DNA of 64,000 nucleotides from Tuctoria greenei (GCA_036927565.1 JAYESD010000004.1:72166933-72230932); one strand, 5' to 3'; positions 21,660-33,282 are shown, numbered from the stretch's first letter. The notes: generated from the letters alone by a model not told the origin. Numbers and translations: made by a program.

Positions 21660-23439
21660 TAATACAGAACAAAATGCTGCTGGGACACAGTCCTCCCACG
21701 CTCGTATTTGCTGCACTCGTCCTGAAGATGGTATGAACATAAGACTTTTCTTCTTTTCACACTATATGTACATGATACTAAACTTGGTCAGGCGGTAATT
21801 TGCTTTAATCATTTACCATTTAAATCAATGTAACAGAAGGAAATATTTTTGGAAGAAGTGTGGCTAAAGGAGTTAAGGTTGCCAGAATACGCTATGCATC
21901 CCAAGTTAGTAGAACATAGCATGTGAAGCTACCAATTCAGTTCAACACTAGGTTGGGTGTTGCGGTTTGTATTAATCAGCGACACTTTGTCGATGATGTG
22001 GTTACGTTTACAAAAAAAAACATGCCTCCCTCAGCGGTGCAAGGAAGTGGGCAGAGGTTGGCCATAGTAACAAAGGAGATATAGTACGAGACATTCTGGT
22101 TAGTGTTGTCACACCCCCAAACAAGTATTTTTTTCTTGCAATCTCCATCTTGTACGTTTATAGCAACTTGTTATTTAATGTACAAGATTCCTGGGACATG
22201 GAGGACACTCCGGAGAGCGCAAGAAAAATATTGAAAATTGCTGGTGAGCGCTACAAGGGATTGCGCTCGACTTTGCATGCCACCTATAAGAGTTATTCTA
22301 CCGATGAAGAACGTATATGAAACAAGCCTGCTAACGTACCGACGCCCTAGTGGTTTCACCTAATAGAATATTTTGGTTCTGAGCGATTCAACGTCAGCTA
22401 ACTTTTTAATAGCTTCGCATCATACAAAAACTATTTGATTTACATTCATTCGTGGAAGTAATTCTTAAAATTATTGCAGTCAATAAGCAGGATCAATTCT
22501 CAAAAATGAAGAATACAAAAGGTGAGTCACTTGCTTGGTTCAAAATCCTACGCCCAACTTAGTTATGAGAAGGTATGAAAAATAAATCACGCTTTTACTT
22601 TGCGCTGCAATAAATATGTATATCTACATGTTGAATTTTACTTGTATTTTATGTAGCGAGACCTAGAGACCGGAGAAGAACCCGATGACATACAACTGTG
22701 GGAGGCAAGCCATTTGTTGAAGAATAGTGTATGGGCAAATGAGCACGCAGAAGCTGTACATGTGAGTAACACGTTAAACAATCCCCAATTAAATAAATAT
22801 TTGCAATGTATTCATGACTTTTCTTTTCTTTTCGTATATAGAGCCAGTCACGGGCCCATGTGGACGACATGGAAGCTAAGCATGGAGGCCCAATTCCAAA
22901 TGAGGAGAGAAACCACATCTTCCAGTGTTGTTATAGATCCTCAATCGGTTGTGCAGGATCACGGATTCTGGGCGTGGTTATATGGCTAACCCTACTGGTC
23001 CTGAACGTTAACGTATGCGTATCCAGATAGCTGAACACCTAAACGACAAAGTTCGAAACTTAGAAGATAGAAATGCACGACTCAATACCCAAGTGCAGGA
23101 GTTGGAAGGAAGAATTGATAGCTCAACCACCAAGATGAACTGCATAAACCAAAAGAATGAAGAGTTAAACCTTCAAGTCCAGAACTTAGAAGGTCAGATA
23201 GCAGCTGATCATGAACAGATAGCTCAGGAAATGAAGGACAAGCGCTTCTCAATGATTGCTGAAATACGCAAAATGTTGGAGACTCCACAAAAGGGTCAAC
23301 AAAAGAGCAACAAAAAGGCACCTGTTCCAATTAGCCCTGGTCATCTTACGCAAACTTTTAACAAGCAAAAATGTCGCGTTAGTAATAGTTGAGTGTTGTT
23401 ATGTGTGTTGGGTGGATGTTTATTGTTAAACTCATGATT

Positions 23440-24680
23440 ATGTTGCCACTAATTTTCAAACCTGGTGCATTATGATTATGTTGCCGCTAATTATAAAACG
23501 TGGCATTACGAATTTCTTATCACGAATGATAAATTGTTGCAATAGGAAGCTATTGCAACGAATTAAGAAACATTGTAGTATAAACATTTGGCCACAATTA
23601 AAAAAATGTTGCACTAGATTGTTATTGCCACCACTCAGAAAACGTTGCATTACCACACTGTTGCCACAGATGACAAAATGCTGCATTACACCTCTATCGC
23701 CACAAATCATTAAATGTTGCATTACAACCCTATTGCCACAAATTAGAAAATGCTACATTATGAACCTATTGCCACAGATCAGGAAATGAAGCATTAGAAA
23801 CCTATTGCCACAGATCAGGAAATGTTGCATTACGAACCTATTGTCACAAATAAGAAGTCGTTGCAATACAAAACTATTTGCCACAGATGTGAAATCGTTG
23901 CAATACCATACTATTTCCCACGGATCTAAAATCGTTGCAATAAAATACTATTTTCCACGTTTGTGAAGTCGTTGCAATAACATACTATTTGCCACGGACG
24001 TTAAACCGTCGCAATACTATACTATTTGCCACGGCTGTGACATCATTGCAGTACCATACTATTTGCCACGAATGTGAAATTGTTGCAATACCATGATATT
24101 CGTTGCAATATGTTAAATCATCGCACTACCATAAATTATTGCAATACTGTACTATTTGTCAGGGTTGTGAAATCGTTGCAATACTGTAGTATTTGCCACG
24201 AGTGAGAAATCGTTGCAATCACATACTATTACCACAAATGTGAAATCGTTGCAATATCATGCTACTCGTTGCAATACGTTAAATCATCGCAATACGCTAA
24301 ATCATTCCAATCACATACTATTTGCCACGAATGTGAAATTGTTGCAATACCGTACTATTTGCCAGGGTTGTTGAATCGTTGCAATCACATAAAATTACCA
24401 CGAATGTGAAATCATTGCAATACCACGCTACTCGTTGCAATACGTTAAATAATCGCAATACGCTAAATCGTTGCAATAACCTACTATTTGCCACGAATAT
24501 GAAATCATTGCAATACCTTACTATCTGCCAAGATGATGAAAACGTTGCAATACATTAAATTGTCGCAATATGTGAAATCGTTGCAATAGCATACTATTTG
24601 CCACCGATGTGAAATCATTGCAATACCATACTATTTTTCACGGATGTCAAGGTGTTGTAATGACCTATCGCCACGGGAAT
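23440..24680. repeat. CACTA subterminal repeat array
   Basis: About 30 degenerate tandem units of 30-45 bp. From 23440 to 23830 the units follow TTGCCACAAAT..GAAAATGTTGCATTAC. From 23830 to 24680 they follow TACTATTTGCCACGAATG and GTGAAATCGTTGCAATACCA. Subterminal arrays in one or both orientations are the binding sites of the TnpA-type protein in En/Spm elements. The drift between the two halves suggests two rounds of amplification. Confidence 0.85.
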
Positions 24681-24758
24681 TATTATGACGATTCATAAAA
24701 ACTATCGCCACGCTCTTTTTTGTTGCAACAGTGCCCTATTGTGACGAATTTTTTCGTT

Positions 24759-24783
24759 GAGATAAACCGGAATCCTTGTAGTG
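24759..24783 (-). mobile_element. CACTA terminal inverted repeat, right end
   Basis: On the minus strand it begins CACTACAAGGATTCCGG and continues TTTATCTC, the canonical outer sequence of CACTA elements. The bases beyond it (TAG, 24784-24786) belong to the LINE. Confidence 0.85.
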
Positions 24784-25457
24784 TAGGGATGGTGTTGATA
24801 GAAAATTGAAGCTATGCAGACAGATCCTAGAGTCTAAGGGGTTTATACTTAGTAGAACCAAGACCATGTATATCAGATGCGACTTTAGTGATGTCGGGTA
24901 CGAGGATGGAAATGTTAGTTTACAAGGACAAGTAGTACCTAGGAGGGACACCTTTCGATATTTAGGATCAATGTCACAAAGCAATGGTGATATTGACGAA
25001 AATGTTTGCCACGGGATCAAGATCGGCTGGATGAAGTGGCGACAAGCATCTGAAATCTTATGTGATAAGAAAGTTCCACAAAAATTGATAGGAAGATTAT
25101 ATAGGACGGTGATCAAAGTTGTGATGCTGTAGGGAGCAGAATGTTGGCCAACTAAAAGGCAACATGTCCAACAAATCAGTGTTGGGGAGATGCGCATGCT
25201 ACAGTGGATGTACGGTCATACAAGAAGAGACAAAATTAGGAACGAGGTTATACGTGATAGGGTAGGGGTGGCACCGATTGGGGAGAAGCTAGTCCAATAT
25301 TGCCTACGGTTGTTCAGGAATATCCAGCAGAGACCTTTAGAACCACTGGTTAACAGTGGGATTATAAATAGTAAAGAAAATTTTAGAAGGGGTAGAGGTC
25401 GACCAAGGTTGACATGGTAGGTGGTGGTGAAACGAGACTTAAAGGAGTGGGACATAC
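24784..25457 (+). pseudogene. LINE reverse-transcriptase C-terminal fragment
   Basis: A decayed piece of a non-LTR retrotransposon ORF2, downstream of the RT catalytic centre. It has the family's usual string KLCRQILESKGFILSRTKT, VPRRDTFRYLGSM, GWMKWRQASEILCDKKVP, EMRMLQWMYGHTRRDKIRNE and FRRGRGRPRLTW. Stops interrupt it at 25132 and 25418-25420 (TAG). The 5' end is cut by the CACTA terminus and the 3' end by the LTR of TE-D at 25458. Confidence 0.85.
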
Positions 25458-26989
25458 TGAATGTAGCCTAGAGGGAGGTGAATAGGCATTTTGAATTTTT
25501 GTCGATCTCTAAAGAACTTAACAGATTTTTCAAATACACGAAAATCGGAATAGTCCGATACTGTGCGGACTAGTGCGGTATGCGCGGACTAGAAAGATCA
25601 AGATTGATCGATAAAATAACTTCTAGTACCCTATGCAGCAGAAAGTAATTTGCAACTTGGATGTATTACAACAATGAATCAATGTATGGCAAAGATCAAT
25701 TTTAATTCCAATGTTTGAACATGAATTACACAATATTATGTAAACCCTAGAATGATGAACAATGAGACAAAAGTGTGCGAGACAAGATTTTTATCCCGTG
25801 GTTCGATTCCCATAGAGGAAACCTACATCCACGTTGAGGAGTCCACAGAGGACCTGGTCTTCACCAACCCTACCCTCGTCGAATCGCCAGAGAGGCCGAT
25901 TCTCTTCCACTAATCACAAAGGGGCAAATAACTCGTTCAAGGGGCTTTCTCACAAGTTGAGAGCTCCCCAAGAATTACAATGAAGAACAGCACCAAACAC
26001 ACCCGAAAGATATACAATGAACAACAAGAGTGTGCGAGAGATCAAACCCAAGATCTCAAGATGTGTAGAACAAGTAAATCCTTTGATCAATTGCTAATCC
26101 TCGATTTGATCCTTTTAGGGTTAGAATGTGTGGAGAGATGTGTATTTTGTGCTCTTGGGAGGTGTGACGGCGCAGGGAGTCGAGAGAATTGGTTGTAGGG
26201 TCGTGCACCTCTATTTATACTAGGGTTTCCAAAAGTTACCGTTAGGGTTTGCGATGTCTGGACTAGTCCGTGGTGGACTCCGGAGTAGTCAAGTGTGCAG
26301 TGTGTGGAAAACCTTAAGTGTTCAGAGATAACAGACTTGTCCGTAAATGTACGGACTAGTCTGATCTGGGCACTAGAAGTGTTTGGACTAGTCTGGCACA
26401 TATCGGCCTAGTCCGATGTGGTGAAACATGTGTAGAATTGAGGACAACTCCACACTTGGAGGACTTGTCCGAATTTAGTCAGAGAGTACTGGGACTAGTT
26501 GATATCGGACTTGTCTAGTGTCGTGAAAAATGTGGGGCTAAGGACAAGTTTGGACATGGAGGACTTGTCCGATTTTAGTCAGAGGATTATTGGACTAGTC
26601 CGATGGATATTGGACTTAACTCTTTTTGTGCGGATGTGAAGTGTTGAGGACTAGTCCGCACTAGGGGGTACTAGTCCGATCTTAGTCGGAGAGATATCGA
26701 ACTAGTTCGGTAGACATCAGACTAGTCCAGATATGCACATTTGTGTGTATTGAGTGAGATCTCTTTTGCTTGAGCTCTTGGGGTGTATTTCTCCAACACA
26801 CTCCATACAAAATAAACTATTCTTTTCATCTCTTGAGATCTTTTCCTTTTGATTCCTCATTATCCTTTCTTTTTGAGCTTTCCACCTAATTTCTTTAAAA
26901 ACTGCACTCATCTCAACAATTTTGTTAGGATCTCATCTGTTTGTCATAAATCAACCAAAACCCACAAGGGATGCCTGGATGCACTTACA
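25458..26989 (-). mobile_element. TE-D LTR (Copia-type, minus strand), rich in palindromes
   Basis: On the minus strand it starts TGTAAGTGCATCC at 26989, directly after the purine tract, and ends TAGGCTACATTCA at 25458, next to the interrupted LINE. The phrase GCCTATTCACCTCCCTCTAG at its end and GGGGGAGATTGTAAGTGCAT at its start are typical of SIRE/Maximus-type Copia LTRs. CGGACTAGTCCG-type palindromes recur at 25548-25595 and 26255-26730. CATAC at 25453-25457 would be the target duplication; no partner is visible because the other end of the element is missing. Confidence 0.75.
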
Positions 26990-27001
26990 ATCTCCCCCTC
27001 T
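26990..27001 (-). other. Polypurine tract of TE-D
   Basis: On the minus strand AGAGGGGGAGAT, directly before the LTR start. This fixes the orientation and shows the LTR is the 3' one. Confidence 0.75.
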
Positions 27002-27387
27002 TTGGTGATTGATGACAACCAATTGAGATTACAAAAATATGAAAAAAATTCAGATTTTCATAAAATGTGCACATATGAGCGTGGAACAAAATAGGCAATA
27101 TAGACATAGGACATATGTGGAATCTTTATGGTGGGGTGCAAAACTATGTGTGTGTGAGCAATAATCATGATGTGAATGAAGTAAATAGCATAATCATAAC
27201 AACATCAAGAGTATCAAGTATGTATATCAATTTCAGAGCATAGACATATATCATAACAAAGCATTACAACAAACTCAACAAACATGTCCAGAAGCATAAT
27301 GCGAACATAATAAAAGTCTTACAGCACCAAAAGTAAGACAGAATAGCAAAAGAAACAAAAATAGAGCTCTCATCTCTCAAACTACTG

Positions 27388-29053
27388 CTAGGACCTAAGA
27401 CTCCCCCTCAATCTCTTCACCTTTGGCATCAAGGCACCAAAAAAGAAAGAGAGGAGGGATCTACTTGGCGTCGCCGACTCACTTCGCGCTGTCAGTCCTT
27501 TTGTCATCTTCATCATTAGGTTGAGGAGGAGGAGGAGGAGAGGAACCACTCGTCGTGCCCCGAACGCCAAAGTAAGCAAGCTCGGAGGGTGAAAGAGGTG
27601 GAAGCTCCGAGAAGTCAGAGGTGGAGTCCTCTGAGATGACTGGAGAGCCAATAGGCTTAATCTCCAGTTTTTGACAAATGACATTGATATTGTCCTTCAT
27701 GGACCGCATTTCCTCTTTTCTTGCCTTTTTCATCATATGGACCTTCACCTCAGACTTGCGGCAAGAACCAAAGATAGCAACCAAGTACTTCATTATGCCA
27801 CTTGGAGACCACCTTTTAGAAGGAGTGGCCTTTAACCTTGATGGAGGTCTTGCTTCTCCTTGGGCTCTCCTAGAAGCCTCTTCACTTGAGACAGAAGATG
27901 GAGCAGTTCGAAGAACAGCTTGAGGCGGCTTCTAAGGCCTCAAAGCTGTATGCTCAACATCTTTCACAAATTTGATCCCTGTGACCTTCTCTATCATGAA
28001 CATGTTGTATGGTGAATAGCCACAAGAGCGATTACTAAAAGGAGGTTACACCTTCTCTTGCAGGCGTTGGTCTATACGGGATCCTACCAAGCCAGATAAA
28101 TTATGGCCGATAGGCGCTTTGGATGCTGTCATAGTCGAGGCCCAAAATATGCAATCTTAGGTTCAAAATTACTCCCGAAGCAATGGTCTCTCGGAGCACT
28201 CTATTGAGAACAATGAAGAAGGGTTTCATGTTCTTGGTTGAGGGAGGATTGTACTTGAGGCGAGTATCATAGAGAAAGTCCATCTTGTCCTTCTCCAAAG
28301 CAGCAATATTGTGAATAATGACCTTATTGCTGCCGATGTCCTCAAGGTGCAGCAGCCTAGCAAACTCATTATAAGTAACAGTGTACTTGGATCCATGTGT
28401 CATCGAAGTCACTTTCTCTTCTTCAGCACTGGCAAAGTAGCAGGTTGCAAAGAACTATGTTATAACCTGATCATTCCAGTTATATCGGAAAGCAAACAAG
28501 TCCTTTAAACCATGCATCTCTGCCGCTTCTACCACTTCACCAAAAGCATCACAGCCTTTTCTTGCAAAATGGGTCTAGTCAATCCATTGGCTGTGGACTA
28601 CTGGGGTCTTCATCTAAAGGTACACGGTACTGTAGTTGTCCTCATGAAAGTGACTCCAAAATCTTGGGTCAGCTGCCTTCTTGCCACTGCTATAGGCATC
28701 AACCTTTTTGATCTTCCATGCCACATCACTCCCCTTGCCATTGATTTTTCCTCCGAGGAGTTCTTGTTTCCTTGTCTTGGAGCAGTCATCTTGAGGGGGC
28801 CAATAGGTCCAGAGGCAATTCCTTTGCCTTTTACCTTAGTTTGGCATGGAGCCGCCGAACTAGGGCCAACCACATCCTTCCCTTTTAAAGCTGGTTTCTT
28901 GGCCAGAACCTTTCGCCGGACCCTAGGTGGGGTGGACGAAGGCTCGGCAGCGCGCTCTTGTCTTTTGTTGGAGCGAGAATCCGACATGCAAGGCAACACT
29001 TCTTGATCCAATTCGGCCTTAATGTCAGAGATATCATCATTTAAGTTCGACAT
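27388..29053 (-). pseudogene. TE-D internal ORF, possibly env-like/plant-transposon protein
   Basis: On the minus strand an ATG at 29053 opens MSNLNDDISDIKAELDQE, then a basic, Ser/Pro-rich region (KLKG, RRKVLAKKPALKGKD). After interruptions comes a segment at 28412-28101 (YNEFARLLHLEDIGSNKV, PFFIVLNRVLRETIASG) and a last piece at 27793-27479 with a Pro-rich, acidic tail. The middle segment resembles the 'putative plant transposon protein' domain found beside LTR elements (pattern-based inference). It lies between the LTR and any pol, where SIRE-type elements carry an env-like gene. No protease, integrase or RT was found. It could equally be the sole ORF of a non-autonomous element. Confidence 0.4.
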
Positions 29054-29558
29054 TGTCCAAATAAGAAGGTTACATATGACATTGATAAGAATTGGTGGCA
29101 CGGGAAAGCATTGAGTTGAAGAAAATTAGGGTTTTGTTCAGCTAACACCGGACTTATCCATTGCTCAGGTGCGGACTAGTTTGGGTACCGGACTTGTCCG
29201 CACTGAGAGCAAACTAGTCCAATATTAAGCTGCTCGAACCCTAACTAACAAGATAATGGAGTTTGTGAATGCAAAGGTGAAGCAATGTAGTTCTAATATA
29301 GCAAGGAAGCATGTATTGACGGGAGGAACTAAGCTATTTGAGCAAAATTATGGAAAACTGAAGGTTCTAGATTTTGGAGAGAAATTTTACCAAATCCTTT
29401 GATTTGCAGCGATGAAGCATGCAGGTATTTTATACAGAATTGAAATAAAACAATGGAATGGATCCTGTAAAATATTATCCCAGCCGATCAAGTCCTGACA
29501 TGTGGCACCACATGGATCAAATGGCACACAAACAGAAGTATCTGAGGCCATCCAATAG
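29054..29558 (-). other. Upstream leader of the TE-D ORF
   Basis: Non-coding. It includes more palindrome variants near 29148-29222 (GGACTTGTCCGCA, GCGGACTAGTTTG). No pol gene is present where one would be expected, so the element is truncated or deleted here. Confidence 0.4.
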
Positions 29559-30748
29559 TGTAGCACCCATATCAAGGGATGGGACCCAGCTGGTAGTGAC
29601 CTGGAGAAAGCACATGTGAAACGGTGCAAAGACCAGGTCGTCTGACCCCCTCTAGTCGACCGACTTGGTCCTGGTGCCAAACTCGGTCAGCTTCCACGTG
29701 TTGGCTCCTCTCGCTTGAAGAAGTCAGTGGTGACTGAATCGCGCGCTTTTGGTAGCAAGAACCGACCCTTCTCCAAGCTATAAATAGGACCCCTTACTTC
29801 AACACACACCACTTGAGCATCATTTTATTGTATACACTAGTTCTCTTAGTCCATAGTGGAGCTAGACTATAGGGAGGAGAGCCTTTGTTCCCAAGTCCAA
29901 GTTGGGAAAGGTATGGCTCATGTATCCTTTCATATATTTGTGACTTTATGCATAATAAATATATTATCTTTAGTATTTTTTATTCATATACCTGGATGGA
30001 GTGTTTCTTGTTTTATTATGGATTGCATGTATGAGGTAGGTATAGTCTTTATGATCATGCCTTAATGTCATTATACTATCATCATAAACCTATAAACCCC
30101 CACTATAGTCTAATTAGCTATGATATGATCATGTTAATATAAATAACTTATGCTATGTCTAAACATTGGTTCAATGATGATTTAGTTCATTGCCTTAGGA
30201 TGACTTGTTTCGCGGCTCTTGAAGCATTTACTTAATATGCTAGCATGATGCTAGGATAGGTAGGTAGCGTTGGATGTCTTGTAGACCCACGGATTGAAGA
30301 GGTAGGCAGTAGGCGGTGATAGCCCTATCCGTCCTTTGTAATCCTCCACATTCGCCATAAGGATGTGTTGAACAACTTAGCATAAGGATTTACCATTGAA
30401 ATGCTCATTAGTACCTAACCTAGGCTATGTATATGTATATTAGAAGCACTGTAGGAGCAACTCCCCAACTCTTAGTCTAACCTCCATTAGGACTCATCTA
30501 CCCATTAGAAAAGATTGCTTAAGTCTTTGCCACACTACCCACATATTATCAACTTACCCCTGTCTAGATAATCAATTAGTATCCAATAGCTTGATCATAA
30601 GAGTAGTGTTTACTTTACTCCATTGCCTTCCCTTCAGATAAATACGATACTCTTGGGAATACACTTGAAATGCTACATGATAGTTTTTGTGCGCTTGCGG
30701 ACCTCATCTCTTACTAGAGATGATCTATGATGTTAAGAAATGTCAACA
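29559..30748 (+). mobile_element. TE-E: LTR-like piece, Tat/Athila-type gypsy (left edge uncertain)
   Basis: It contains TATAAATAG at 29779-29787 and a CACCACTTGAGCATC leader, and ends GTCAACA at 30748. A tRNA-Asp-like primer site follows at 30757. The possible start TGTAGCACCC at 29559 is a guess. Nothing of its coding region remains, because sequence of another element (TE-G) begins within about 50 bp of the primer site. Confidence 0.45.
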
Positions 30749-30756
30749 AGCATTTC

Positions 30757-30772
30757 TGGCGACTTGCCGGGG
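30757..30772 (+). other. Primer-binding site of a different class
   Basis: TGGCGACTTGCCGGGG, close to the TGGCGCCGTTGCCGGGG found after the LTR of Athila/Tat gypsy elements. It differs from the tRNA-Met sites of the other LTR elements here. Confidence 0.6.
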
Positions 30773-30819
30773 ATGATTTGTTAATGTTTCTTAGTAGCTG
30801 TCAACAGCCACATACACAA

Positions 30820-30926
30820 CATTTCAGGCAGTCACAATATAATATATTTGTATCCAGTTCTAACGCCCCTCATTCCATACGGCCCGTCTCTGAGGAGCAC
30901 ACATCTCGAGAAATGTGATCATGTTT
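30820..30926 (-). mobile_element. TE-G leader, distal fragment
   Basis: On the minus strand it reads TACAAATATATTATATTGTG then ACTGCCTG, parallel to 45830-45870 in the TE-I leader. It is separated from the proximal leader (35735-36278) by TE-F. The left edge is an estimate; the rest of TE-G is missing beyond it. Confidence 0.6.
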
Positions 30927-32079
30927 TGATGAGATCATACACGTTATCATTGCACCTACAAACATGACACAATGTTTATTTTTTTGGGATCCTAGCTCAA
31001 GTGAATGCGCACTCTTATTTGATGGACAAGATCAAGATGGCGCACTATGTCGTCCACCACCTTGGCCTCCTCCATTCATGCATACAAGAAGATTTGATGG
31101 CGTTGCACATTTCGACCAACACATGAGAGGAGATGAACTTGAGTCGAGGACGACTCCAATTCAAGAAGGGGAGAATGATGAGGACATCACATCTATGGAT
31201 ACAAACAACACTCCATTGAACATACAAGATGCAATCAATAGAGTTCATACACAACAATTTATTTCAGAAGTGAACTCGTTCTTATATATTTCCTTATATG
31301 TTTTTGAACATAGATTGCTACTTAATGATTTATTTGTGATTAGGATCCATGGAGAGGTTCAAGTAGTACATGGAGGGAGTATTAGGTACGTGGAAGACCA
31401 GAGAATTCGTTCAAAGAAGATGGAAACCAAACCAAACTCCAAATCGTATCCAACTCGGAGTCCAGGAGCAGTATGCACTAAAACGGACTCCCAGGACGCA
31501 TACGAACTCCGTTTTGGACGTTCTACATATGCACGGAAAGGGGAGAGGATAACCTTTCCAATGGCGCCGGTCCCATGTCAAAATTCCTTCGGAGACGACG
31601 GGAATGGTCAAAACAAAATCAAGTACAGAACCTATCAGGGTGCTGCGCCACCGTATTGGGCCATTGGGCCTTGTATCAAGTCTAAGTCCATTATTTTCGT
31701 GTCTTAGGGTTAGGTCACGACCCTAGCACCCCCTTAGACGTCCTCCCACCTATATATACTCCATGCTAGCCGCCATAGACAATTGGGTTTTGCTTAGATC
31801 AATAATATCGCCGTTCTTCGGTTTGTGAGACCCCAACTTCGCGATTTCATATCGTGTCTACCTTGTTCTTGCTTGTGTTCTCAGTTGCACTTGCAGGGAT
31901 TAGCCTTCTTGCCGAGGTCAATCGTGTGAATCACGGTTGATAACCAACGGAGCGGTGATGTAGTGATTGCAGGGGCTGTTCGTGTTCTACTCGAGAGCCT
32001 CGGATCATCAACGTCGAGATCTCCACTTCAATCGACCTATCCATTACCTATCGGAAGATCGGGACCAATTCACCTATCA
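30927..32079 (+). mobile_element. TE-F 5' LTR, with an open frame inside it
   Basis: From TGATGAGATCATACACG to CACCTATCA. It carries a TATATATA box at 31751-31758. It also holds a 247-codon open frame (30964-31707) equal to the C-terminal part of the TE-F protein and its extension, with QEGENDEDITSMD and RVHTQQFISEVNSFLYISL. Confidence 0.9.
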
Positions 32080-32096
32080 ATTGGTATTAGATTTCC
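32080..32096 (+). other. Primer-binding site of TE-F
   Basis: ATTGGTATTAGATTTCC, a degenerate version of the tRNA-Met site TGGTATCAGAGCC, adjoining the LTR. Confidence 0.7.
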
Positions 32097-33282
32097 AGGT
32101 TGCCCATTAGGTAATTCATCTATCCATTATATTAGTTTTGTTTTTCATACCTAGAGTCCACAAAAAAGCCACAAAAAACTTGCAGTTTAGTAGATCTGTT
32201 CATTACTTTGTCCAAACCACATTGAGCCTTTGCAACTTTGTTATTCAGTTTGGTTTTGTTGAGTTTGTGTCCGTGGTTGAGTCATATTGCTGGTTTAGAA
32301 GTGTTTTTGGTCTTAGTTTAAGTTTTGCATTGTGTGATTAATCCTTTTGAATCACGTCATCACGTCCAGATTAGATTCACCTCTGTCCAGTTTGGTATTT
32401 TCATCATATCTCGCACATACGACCTCGAACTTTGGTGTTCTTATACTTTCTGGAAAGCTTAAGAAGTGCTCTATAACTTTCGTATTCATCGTTTGCCCAG
32501 AAAATATAGTTATCGATGTCGAAATTGCATTAGATCTGAATCTGTTATTGATCTGGAAATTCTGAACAGTCTGTATTTCGGGGGCAATATCTCCCATTGT
32601 TATTATCCAAAATAGATCTTCCATATAACGAAATTAAAGAGGAGAGATATATCTATAATATTTCTGTTCAATGTTTTTAGATTTGGGGACTATAAAGGTG
32701 CTTAATTGTCCTTAGAACATTGAGCAGAAAATCTGTAACAGACATACGAGATATCTTTGAGTGTTTGCATTGTGTTCTTCCTTTGCAGCACATTCTGAAA
32801 AAAAAAAGAAAAAAAGAAAAAGGCAAGTGCAAAAGAAGATACAAAATCCGCACAAAAAAGGAGAAAAAAACAACAAAAAAAAAAACAGAAGTGCTTGCAT
32901 TCTTTGTGTCATCTAGTTTTGTCTCATGTCTTGCTAGCTTGAACCACTAGGAACATATTTAGGCCAGCAACTTTGACAAATACTTTGGACACTTATTCAA
33001 CTTTACTATCTGATTTCATTGTTGCTAATCCTTGCTACATAGAAAGTTCCATCCAAGCTACACCTTACTCTTGAGCAGAATCGATACACCTTTGCAATCA
33101 TCCCACGCTTCATTGGTTTCATCATACCGTCCACCGTTTGCCACCTGCAGTGTCGGTAAGAACACTTGTAAGAGTGTGGTAAGACACTTGAGAGTGTGTG
33201 ATTCCACTTACACTTTGCCATTATCCTTTGTAGTTGATAGGGATAACATATTTTTTGTGTTGTCTTCTGTTTGCTACTAACA

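Larger units (their letters stand above)
19687..23392 (+). pseudogene. CACTA-associated plant transposase (Transposase_24/TnpA-like), spliced, decayed
   Basis: An exon chain with GT/AG borders and matching phase: 19687-19723, 20332-20391, 20453-20530, 21668-21730, then 21837-22098, 22187-22392, 22480-22521 (with more coding sequence to about 22571), 22657-22761 and 22842-23392. The first four introns all interrupt a codon after its first base. Diagnostic family pieces are GRSVAKGVK, GSKSYAQLSYEK, TGEEPDDIQLWEASH, and a C-terminal coiled coil from about 23020 (DKVRNLEDRNARLNTQVQEL). An in-frame TAG at 21917-21919, an A-run frameshift near 22015, further stops in the 22187 exon, and a TAA before RMRIQ show it is dead. 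In En/Spm elements this class of protein binds subterminal repeats and helps excision (family knowledge). Confidence 0.75.
19400..24783 (+). mobile_element. TE-C: CACTA (En/Spm-like) element; right end clear, left end not found
   Basis: The right terminus is the complement of CACTACAAGGATTCCGG at 24767-24783, preceded by a subterminal repeat array (23440-24680) and a transposase-like gene (19687-23392) reading toward that end. No TNPD-type (transposase_21) coding region and no left CACTA terminus were found, so the left boundary given is a guess at the gene's start. The bases right of the terminus are TAG, which would be one half of a 3-bp target duplication. It abuts the middle of a LINE whose upstream half is missing. 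Confidence 0.75.

Noticed and set aside
23440..24680. Regular repeat-spacer look, as in a CRISPR array
   Set aside because: Units are degenerate without constant repeats or unique spacers, lie inside a plant CACTA element next to its terminus, and there are no cas genes.
29640..30750. Endogenous pararetrovirus sequence, suggested by the TATA box plus leader
   Set aside because: No pararetroviral movement, coat or RT motifs are present, and the LTR-type end followed by a primer site fits a gypsy LTR better.
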